Below, one piece after another: positions 57,933-64,000 of a DNA stretch of 64,000 nt (position 1 is the stretch's first letter; every line of letters starts with the position of its first letter). A program made the position numbers and the translations under genes. The stretch covers positions 1-64,000 of the forward strand of contig NZ_WIWC01000014.1 in NCBI RefSeq assembly GCF_009600315.1, read 5' to 3'. The notes beneath the pieces were generated by a model. It worked only from the letters and a program-made list of their open reading frames with translations. It had not been told where the DNA came from and did not search any database. The DNA is from Pseudomonas helleri. GTDB taxonomy: Bacteria; Pseudomonadota; Gammaproteobacteria; Pseudomonadales; Pseudomonadaceae.

Positions 57933-59270
57933 ATGACAAAGAAGTATTTTGGCACCGACGGTATTCGTGGTCGGGTCGGCGTCTATCCGATCACCCCAGA
58001 CTTTATGCTTAAGTTGGGATGGGCTGCGGGCATGGCGTTTCGCAGTAAGGGGGCTTGTCGAATTCTAGTAGGTAAGGATACGCGGATTTCCGGTTACATG
58101 TTTGAATCTGCCCTGGAAGCCGGTTTGTCTGCGGCCGGTGCTGATGTGATGTTGCTGGGGCCAATGCCGACGCCAGCCATTGCTTACCTGTCGCGTACTT
58201 TTCATGCGCAGGCGGGTATTGTGATCAGTGCATCGCACAATCCTCATGATGACAACGGTATCAAGTTCTTTTCGGGTGATGGCACCAAGCTCCCGGATGA
58301 TGTTGAGTTGATGATCGAGGAGTTGCTGGATGCTCCTATGACGGTCGTTGATTCTGACAAGCTCGGGAAGGTGTCACGCATCAATGATGCCCCGGGTCGC
58401 TATATCGAATTTTGCAAAAGCAGTGTCCCTACCAGCACCAATTTCAGCGATCTCAATATCGTTCTGGATTGTGCGCATGGTGCTACCTATAAAGTTGCCC
58501 CCAGTGTGTTTAAGGAGTTGGGTGCGCAAGTCACGGTTTTATCGGCTCAGCCTAATGGTTTGAACATTAACGACAACTGTGGCTCAACCCATATGGAGTC
58601 ATTGCAGGCGGCGGTGCTGGCCGAGGGTGCGGACCTGGGCATTGCTTTTGATGGCGATGGTGATCGGGTCTTGATGGTGGATCATACGGGTGCAATTGTT
58701 GATGGTGATGAGTTGCTGTTCATCATTGCCAGAGATTTGCACGAGCGCGGCAAGTTGCAAGGCGGTGTTGTCGGCACATTGATGAGCAATTTGGGGCTTG
58801 AACTGGCGCTAGGCAATCTTGGGATTCCTTTTGTGCGCGCCAATGTCGGCGACCGCTATGTGATTGCTGAGCTGCAAGAGCGTGAATGGCTGATTGGTGG
58901 GGAGAACTCCGGTCACATTCTCTGTCTGCAAAACACCACAACCGGCGATGCCATAATCGCGGCGCTTCAGGTGTTGATGGCTTTGCGTCGGCGCGGTGAG
59001 GGGTTGGCGCAAGCTCGACAGGCTTTGCGTAAATGTCCGCAAGTACTGGTCAATGTCCGTTTTGGTGGGGGTGTTAACCCGTTGGAACATCCTGCTGTCA
59101 AAGAGGCGTGCGCGCGGGTAACGGAAGCGATGCAAGGGCGTGGTCGTGTGCTTTTGCGTAAGTCTGGAACCGAGCCGTTAGTGCGCGTCATGGTTGAAGG
59201 CGATGATGAAACGATGGTTCGCGGATATGCCGAAGAGCTTGCAAAACTGGTAAGTGAAGTTTGTGCCTGA
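57933..59270 (+). CDS. glmM: GlmM, phosphoglucosamine mutase
   Basis: 445 residues. FGTDGIRG at the N-terminus, phosphoserine loop [12 protein letters not shown] (Ser101), Mg2+ site FDGDGDR and sugar-binding GGENSGHI. Converts glucosamine-6-phosphate to glucosamine-1-phosphate, towards UDP-GlcNAc for peptidoglycan, LPS and, here, Pel precursors. GGAG site before ATG. Confidence 0.97.
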   Translation: MTKKYFGTDGIRGRVGVYPITPDFMLKLGWAAGMAFRSKGACRILVGKDTRISGYMFESALEAGLSAAGADVMLLGPMPTPAIAYLSRTFHAQAGIVISASHNPHDDNGIKFFSGDGTKLPDDVELMIEELLDAPMTVVDSDKLGKVSRINDAPGRYIEFCKSSVPTSTNFSDLNIVLDCAHGATYKVAPSVFKELGAQVTVLSAQPNGLNINDNCGSTHMESLQAAVLAEGADLGIAFDGDGDRVLMVDHTGAIVDGDELLFIIARDLHERGKLQGGVVGTLMSNLGLELALGNLGIPFVRANVGDRYVIAELQEREWLIGGENSGHILCLQNTTTGDAIIAALQVLMALRRRGEGLAQARQALRKCPQVLVNVRFGGGVNPLEHPAVKEACARVTEAMQGRGRVLLRKSGTEPLVRVMVEGDDETMVRGYAEELAKLVSEVCA

Positions 59271-59336
59271 ATTCGGCTTGCCAGCGCGGATGTGGTTGGG
59301 TAACATCTGCGCCCACTTTGACCGATGAGGTAAAGC

Positions 59337-60092
59337 ATGCGTCGCATGATGGTAGCTGGTAACTGGAAGATGTACGGTACCCGCGCCAGCGTCGATGCGC
59401 TGATCAGCGGTCTGCGTGGTTTAGCTTTGCCAACCGATGTTGATGTTGCAGTTTTCCCGCCTCAGCTGTTTATTGATCGTGTTATCAATGGCTTGCAAGG
59501 CGCGCCAATTTACGTTGGTGCTCAGGATGCTGCGGTGAAGTCGGAGCAGGGTGCCTTGACTGGTGAGATTTCTTCGAGCCAGTTGTTGGACGCAGGTTGC
59601 AAGCTGGTGCTTGTGGGGCATTCGGAGCGTCGCCTGATTCTGGGTGAGCAGGATGAAACACTTAATCGCAAGTTTGCAGCGGCTCAAGCCTCTGGTTTGA
59701 CGCCGGTGTTGTGCATAGGTGAAACCCTGGAGCAGCGCGAAGCGGGGCAAACGCTGGAAGTGGTAGAGCGTCAACTGAATGCCGTGATTGACGAGTTTGG
59801 TATTGATGCTTTTGTAAATGCTGTGATTGCATACGAGCCGGTCTGGGCTATAGGCACCGGGCTGACCGCATCACCACAGCAGGCGCAAGATGTGCATGCG
59901 GCCATTCGCGCACAACTGGCGCAAAAGAATTCTGAAGTGGCACAAGGTGTGCGGCTTCTATACGGCGGCAGCGTGAAGGCGGCCAATGCGGTCGAACTGT
60001 TCAGCATGCCGGATATCGATGGGGGACTCATTGGCGGGGCTTCCCTGAATGCAGATGAGTTCGGTGCGATCATTCGTGCCGCAGGAAACTGA
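59337..60092 (+). CDS. tpiA: TpiA, triosephosphate isomerase
   Basis: 251 residues. Active-site Lys in AGNWKM, His in VGHSERR, Glu in [11 protein letters not shown], phosphate loop [11 protein letters not shown]. Interconverts DHAP and glyceraldehyde-3-phosphate. Three bases before secG. Confidence 0.97.
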   Translation: MRRMMVAGNWKMYGTRASVDALISGLRGLALPTDVDVAVFPPQLFIDRVINGLQGAPIYVGAQDAAVKSEQGALTGEISSSQLLDAGCKLVLVGHSERRLILGEQDETLNRKFAAAQASGLTPVLCIGETLEQREAGQTLEVVERQLNAVIDEFGIDAFVNAVIAYEPVWAIGTGLTASPQQAQDVHAAIRAQLAQKNSEVAQGVRLLYGGSVKAANAVELFSMPDIDGGLIGGASLNADEFGAIIRAAGN

Positions 60093-60095
60093 GAA

Positions 60096-60479
60096 ATGCT
60101 GGATAACGTCGTAACTGTGTTTCATCTGCTGACAGCATTGGGTGTAATTGCCCTGGTTCTGCTGCAACAGGGTAAAGGGGCGGATGCTGGAGCATCTTTC
60201 GGCGCAGGTGCATCAAATACTGTGTTCGGAAGCCAAGGTTCCTCTACCTTTCTTAGTAAGTTTACTGCTATACTTGCCGCAGGTTTTTTCATAACCAGCT
60301 TAGGGTTAGGTTACTTTGCTAAAGAGAAAGCTGAACAGCTGACTCAAGTAGGTTTGCCAAATCCAGCGGTGTTGGAAGTTCCAGTGCAAAAGCCGGCTTC
60401 AGATGATGTTCCGGTGCTTGAAGAGCAAAAGTCGGCAACTCCTGCGACTGACGTACCTCCAGCTCAAGAGCAAAAGTAA
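60096..60479 (+). CDS. secG: SecG, preprotein translocase subunit
   Basis: 127 residues: two transmembrane helices (about 5-25 and 52-75) joined by the conserved [17 protein letters not shown] loop, then a Pro/Ala/Glu-rich tail. Part of the SecYEG channel. Confidence 0.95.
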   Translation: MLDNVVTVFHLLTALGVIALVLLQQGKGADAGASFGAGASNTVFGSQGSSTFLSKFTAILAAGFFITSLGLGYFAKEKAEQLTQVGLPNPAVLEVPVQKPASDDVPVLEEQKSATPATDVPPAQEQK

Positions 60480-60508
60480 AACGGGTTTCATGATGTAAAC
60501 GTAGTATT

Positions 60509-60594
60509 GCCGAGGTGGTGGAATTGGTAGACACGCAACCTTGAGGTGGTTGTGCCCATAGGGTGTAGGGGTTCGAGTCCCCTTCTCGGTACCA
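60509..60594 (+). tRNA. tRNA-Leu (GAG)
   Basis: 86 nt from GCCGAGGTGG to GGTACCA, long variable arm, anticodon GAG at 60543-60545 in the loop TTGAGGT, encoded CCA end, T-loop GGTTCGAGTCC. Class II tRNA. A terminator GCCCGC-AGTA-GCGGGC follows at 60607-60622. Confidence 0.96.
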
Positions 60595-60606
60595 ATTATC
60601 AAGAAT

Positions 60607-60629
60607 GCCCGCAGTAGCGGGCTTTCTTG
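60607..60629 (+). terminator. Terminator after tRNA-Leu
   Basis: GCCCGC-AGTA-GCGGGC with TTTCTTG tail. Confidence 0.8.
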
Positions 60630-60690
60630 TATGTGGAAGGTTGGATTGACCCTGAAAAGGATCAACCGTATACTTCCGCTCCAGCTTTGT

Positions 60691-60767
<77 letters not shown>

Positions 60768-60777
60768 GTTTTAGCGG

Positions 60778-60799
60778 AGCCCCTTATTAGGGGCTTTTT
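60778..60799 (+). terminator. Terminator after tRNA-fMet
   Basis: AGCCCC-TTATTA-GGGGCT followed by T5. Confidence 0.85.
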
Positions 60800-60845
60800 G
60801 TTAACTGGACACTTTATAGCGTCGGTATTCAACGACGTTTCAGAG

Positions 60846-60868
60846 ATGGGCGCTTCGCCCATTTTTTT
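60846..60868 (+). terminator. Second hairpin terminator in the rimP leader
   Basis: ATGGGCG-CTT-CGCCCAT followed by T7, 40 bases before the rimP start. In E. coli the metY-nusA leader also carries tandem terminators that limit read-through from the tRNA. Confidence 0.85.
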
Positions 60869-60908
60869 ATTTTGCACAGCATGCACAAACATGCACTAGG
60901 GGGTTCAG

Positions 60909-61367
60909 GTGTCGAGCAAGCTAGAAGAGTTGCAGGCCTTGTTGGCCCCGGTGGTCGTGGCCCTAGGCTATGAATGCTGGGGTATTGAATTTTCGGCTCA
61001 AGGCCGCCATTCAATGTTGCGTGTGTATATCGACAAGGAAGGCGGCGTACTGGTGGATGACTGCGCTATCGTCAGTCGTCAAATCAGCGGCGTTCTGGAT
61101 GTCGAAGATCCTATCGCTGTTGAATACACCCTTGAAGTTTCTTCTCCTGGCATGGAACGCCCTCTGTTCACTCTCGAACAGTTTGCCCAATTTGTCGGTG
61201 AGCAAGTGAAGATCAAGCTGCGCTCGCCTTTTGAAGGGCGACGCAACTTTCAGGGCCTTCTGCGCGGCGTAGAAGAGCAGGACATTGTGGTGCAGGTTGA
61301 AGACCATGAATTCCTGTTGCCGATCGATATGATCGACAAGGCCAACATTATTCCCAGTTTTGACTGA
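60909..61367 (+). CDS. rimP: RimP, 30S ribosome maturation factor
   Basis: 152 residues from GTG 60909 with AGGGGG upstream. N-terminal KH-like domain ([26 protein letters not shown] wording) with the signature [11 protein letters not shown], and a C-terminal SH3-like domain. First gene of the nusA-infB operon. Confidence 0.96.
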   Translation: MSSKLEELQALLAPVVVALGYECWGIEFSAQGRHSMLRVYIDKEGGVLVDDCAIVSRQISGVLDVEDPIAVEYTLEVSSPGMERPLFTLEQFAQFVGEQVKIKLRSPFEGRRNFQGLLRGVEEQDIVVQVEDHEFLLPIDMIDKANIIPSFD

Positions 61368-61414
61368 GACGCGGATCCCGCGGATCCAATGGCTTGCGAA
61401 AGGCGAGGCGTACG

Positions 61415-62896
61415 ATGAGCAAAGAAGTACTGCTGGTTGTTGAGTCGGTGTCCAATGAAAAGGGCGTACCGGCAAACGTTATTTTTGAGGCGCTGGAATT
61501 GGCTTTGGCCACAGCGACCAAAAAACGTTTTGAAGACGAAGTCGATCTGCGTGTGGAAATCAATCGCCACACCGGTAACTATGAGACTTTCCGTCGCTGG
61601 ACTGTGGTCGAAGACGAAGATCTGGATGATCCAGCAATCGAGTTGGCGGTAGACCAGGCCCAAGCGAAACAGCCAGGCGCTGTAGCTGGCGATATTATCG
61701 AAGAGAAAATCGATTCTATCGAATTCGGTCGGATCGCTGCACAAACGGCCAAACAGGTCATTGTGCAAAAAGTCCGCGAAGCTGAGCGTGCTCAAGTAGT
61801 CGATGCTTATCGTGAGCGTCTGGGCGAAATCATTTCGGGCACCGTTAAAAAGGTGACACGTGACAATGTGATCGTTGATCTGGGTAACAACGCTGAAGCG
61901 TTGCTGGCCCGTGAAGACATCATCTCGCGTGAAACCTTCCGTGTTGGCGTACGCCTTCGCGCGTTGCTCAAGGAAATTCGTACCGAGAACCGCGGTCCTC
62001 AACTGATTTTGTCGCGTACAGCGCCAGAGATGTTGATCGAGCTGTTCCGTATTGAGGTTCCAGAGATCTCCGAAGGTCTGATCGAAGTGATGGCGGCCTC
62101 CCGCGATCCTGGATCTCGCGCTAAAATAGCCGTTCGCTCCAAAGATAAACGCATTGACCCGCAAGGTGCTTGCATTGGTATGCGCGGTTCGCGCGTCCAG
62201 GCAGTATCGGGTGAGTTGGGCGGAGAGCGAGTGGATATCGTCCTTTGGGATGACAACCCGGCGCAGTTCGTGATCAACGCAATGTCGCCAGCTGAAGTAG
62301 CGGCAATTATTGTTGACGAAGATGCCCATGCAATGGACATCGCCGTTGGCGCAGACAATCTGGCCCAGGCGATTGGTCGCGGCGGTCAGAACGTACGTTT
62401 GGCTAGCCAGTTGACTGGCTGGACCTTGAACGTGATGACCGAATCGGACATCCAGGCTAAACAGCAAGCAGAAACCGGCGACATCCTGCGTAACTTCATC
62501 GAAGAGCTTGAAGTTGATGAAGACCTCGCGCAGGTACTGGTTGATGAAGGCTTTACCAGCCTGGAAGAGATTGCCTACGTACCGGTGGAGGAAATGCTCA
62601 ACATCGATGGCTTTGACGAAGATACCGTCAACGAGCTTCGCGCTCGAGCCAAGGATCGTTTGTTGACTAAAGCCATCGCTACTGAGGAAAAGCTGGCAGA
62701 CGCCCATCCGGCCGAAGACCTGCTCTCGCTTGAGGGTATGGACAAGGATTTGGCGATGGAACTGGCGGTGCGCGGCGTAATTACCCGCGAAGACCTGGCC
62801 GAGCAGTCTATTGACGATCTGCTCGACATCGACGGCATTGACTCAGATCGTGCCGGCAAGTTGATCATGGCCGCCCGAGCCCATTGGTTCGAGTAA
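61415..62896 (+). CDS. nusA: NusA, transcription termination/antitermination factor
   Basis: 493 residues from ATG 61415 ([17 protein letters not shown]). RNA-polymerase-binding N-terminal domain, S1 domain ([20 protein letters not shown]), two KH domains ([35 protein letters not shown]) and two C-terminal acidic repeats, as in other gamma-proteobacteria. GAGG site upstream. Confidence 0.97.
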   Translation: MSKEVLLVVESVSNEKGVPANVIFEALELALATATKKRFEDEVDLRVEINRHTGNYETFRRWTVVEDEDLDDPAIELAVDQAQAKQPGAVAGDIIEEKIDSIEFGRIAAQTAKQVIVQKVREAERAQVVDAYRERLGEIISGTVKKVTRDNVIVDLGNNAEALLAREDIISRETFRVGVRLRALLKEIRTENRGPQLILSRTAPEMLIELFRIEVPEISEGLIEVMAASRDPGSRAKIAVRSKDKRIDPQGACIGMRGSRVQAVSGELGGERVDIVLWDDNPAQFVINAMSPAEVAAIIVDEDAHAMDIAVGADNLAQAIGRGGQNVRLASQLTGWTLNVMTESDIQAKQQAETGDILRNFIEELEVDEDLAQVLVDEGFTSLEEIAYVPVEEMLNIDGFDEDTVNELRARAKDRLLTKAIATEEKLADAHPAEDLLSLEGMDKDLAMELAVRGVITREDLAEQSIDDLLDIDGIDSDRAGKLIMAARAHWFE

Positions 62897-62923
62897 CTAG
62901 GCGCGGCCTGAGGAGAGAAATGC

Positions 62924-64000
62924 ATGACGCAAGTCACGGTGAAACAACTGGCCGATGAGGTCAAAACACCGGTTGAGCGCCTGTTGCAGCAGATGCGTGA
63001 GGCAGGTCTGCCGCACACCGCCGCCGAGCAGAATGTAACCGACAGTGAGAAGCAAGCTCTGCTGACTCACTTGAAAAGCAGCCACAAGGCTAAAGTGGAA
63101 GAACCGCGCAAGATCACTTTGCAGCGTAAAACCACAAGCACCCTGCGTGTTGCTGGCAGCAAAAGCATCAGCGTTGAAGTGCGCAAGAAGAAAGTCTTCG
63201 TACAGCGCAGCCCGGAAGAAATTGAAGCCGAGCGCAAACGTGAGATGGATGAACGCCGCGCAGTAGAAAATGCTGCACGCCAAAAGGCTGAAGAAGAGTC
63301 CAAGCGTCGCGCCGAAGAAGAAGCGCGCCGTCAGCCTGCTCAAGCTGCTGCCCCGGCAGCCGCAGCGCCTGCACCTGTGCAAGCCGCTCCGGCTCCGAGT
63401 GCTGCACCTGCTCCAGCGCCTGCTGATGCACGCAAGCGTGACGAACAGCGTCGTCCGGACAAGCCACGTGCCGATGATAACAATCGTCGTGGTAATAGCG
63501 ACGGCGATCGCAAGAACGCTCCGCATCGTGCTTCGGTTAAAGAGAAAGCACCGACGCCACGTGTTGCTCCGCGCACTTCCGATGAAGAAAGCGACAGCTT
63601 CCGTCGTGGTGGCCGCGGCAAGGGCAAGCTGAAGAAACGTAACGCTCACGGTTTCCAGAGCCCAACCGGCCCTGTGGTTCGTGACGTTCAGATCGGCGAG
63701 ACCATCACTGTTGGCGATTTGGCTGCGCAGATGTCGGTCAAGGCTGCTGAAGTCATCAAGTTCATGTTCAAGCTGGGTACGCCAGCGACCATCAACCAAG
63801 TACTGGATCAGGAAACTGCCCAACTGGTTGCTGAGGAACTGGGCCACAAAGTGACTTTGGTCAGCGACAACGCCCTGGAAGATTCCTTGGCCGAGTCCCT
63901 GAAGTTTGAAGGCGAGTCGTTCTCCCGTGCACCGGTTGTGACCGTAATGGGCCACGTTGACCACGGTAAAACGTCCCTGCTCGACTACATCCGTCGTGCC
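62924..64000 (+). CDS. infB: InfB, translation initiation factor IF-2 (5' part)
   Basis: First 359 codons; the gene continues beyond the window. N-terminal IF2-N subdomain ([21 protein letters not shown]), the long charged and Ala/Pro-rich linker (about 95-240), a second IF2-N domain ([20 protein letters not shown]), and the start of the GTPase domain with the G1 motif GHVDHGKT near the edge. GGAGAG site before ATG 62924. Confidence 0.97.
   Translation, partial: MTQVTVKQLADEVKTPVERLLQQMREAGLPHTAAEQNVTDSEKQALLTHLKSSHKAKVEEPRKITLQRKTTSTLRVAGSKSISVEVRKKKVFVQRSPEEIEAERKREMDERRAVENAARQKAEEESKRRAEEEARRQPAQAAAPAAAAPAPVQAAPAPSAAPAPAPADARKRDEQRRPDKPRADDNNRRGNSDGDRKNAPHRASVKEKAPTPRVAPRTSDEESDSFRRGGRGKGKLKKRNAHGFQSPTGPVVRDVQIGETITVGDLAAQMSVKAAEVIKFMFKLGTPATINQVLDQETAQLVAEELGHKVTLVSDNALEDSLAESLKFEGESFSRAPVVTVMGHVDHGKTSLLDYIRRA

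Noticed and set aside
61250..62707. 485-codon open frame antisense to nusA
   Set aside because: Shadow of nusA; composition is not protein-like.
62924..63700. Ala/Pro-rich stretch in infB as a separate repeat gene
   Set aside because: It is the normal variable linker of IF-2.

Overview
The window is a chromosomal segment of a Pseudomonas, most likely of the P. fluorescens/P. fragi branch. The evidence is conserved gene order: smpB, ratA/rnfH, bamE<>fur, recN<>grpE-dnaK-dnaJ-dapB-carAB-greA, yhbY<>rlmE-ftsH-folP-glmM-tpiA-secG, tRNA-Leu, tRNA-fMet and rimP-nusA-infB follow the order I recall from P. aeruginosa PAO1. A complete Pel operon, a Pseudomonas-type DUF6124-like gene with its leader, and moderately high GC agree. 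The species is inference.

Left arm (1-11 kb) is accessory: two unrecognised envelope genes; a secreted SdsA-type alkylsulfatase followed by an outer-membrane channel; then a cluster with a CapW/BrxR-like WYL regulator, a small membrane protein and a leftward three-gene membrane operon (OB-like/TM protein, glycine-zipper protein, HNH-like multi-TM protein) ending in a YkgJ-type cysteine-cluster protein. I do not recognise this module as a named system; it is the best candidate here for something undescribed.

Middle (11.7-27.6 kb) holds pelXABCDEFG for Pel exopolysaccharide, with pelB broken by an apparent one-base deletion, and then a stand-alone gene very like the true pyruvate decarboxylase of Zymomonas, rare in bacteria. 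This block is bracketed by direct repeats of about 63 bp (10996-11058 and 27089-27152). The right copy is the ssrA (tmRNA) terminator; the left copy is an orphan. This suggests insertion of the pel-pdc block beside ssrA.

27.6-38.1 kb carries a small secreted protein, a DUF6124-like gene behind an attenuator-like leader, and a lactate locus: LldR regulator divergent from lldP-lutABC-dld, with a near-perfect FadR-family operator between them. smpB, the partner of tmRNA, follows.

38.2-64 kb is housekeeping core: an NSS transporter, RatA/RnfH, BamE, Fur, RecN (SOS box), the heat-shock trio GrpE-DnaK-DnaJ (sigma-32-like promoter), DapB, CarAB (UUG start and hairpin-rich leader), GreA, YhbY, RlmE, FtsH, FolP, GlmM, TpiA, SecG, two tRNAs, RimP, NusA and the start of InfB, which runs off the window. 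Start codons were moved inward from the longest frame wherever a ribosome-binding site and family length supported it.
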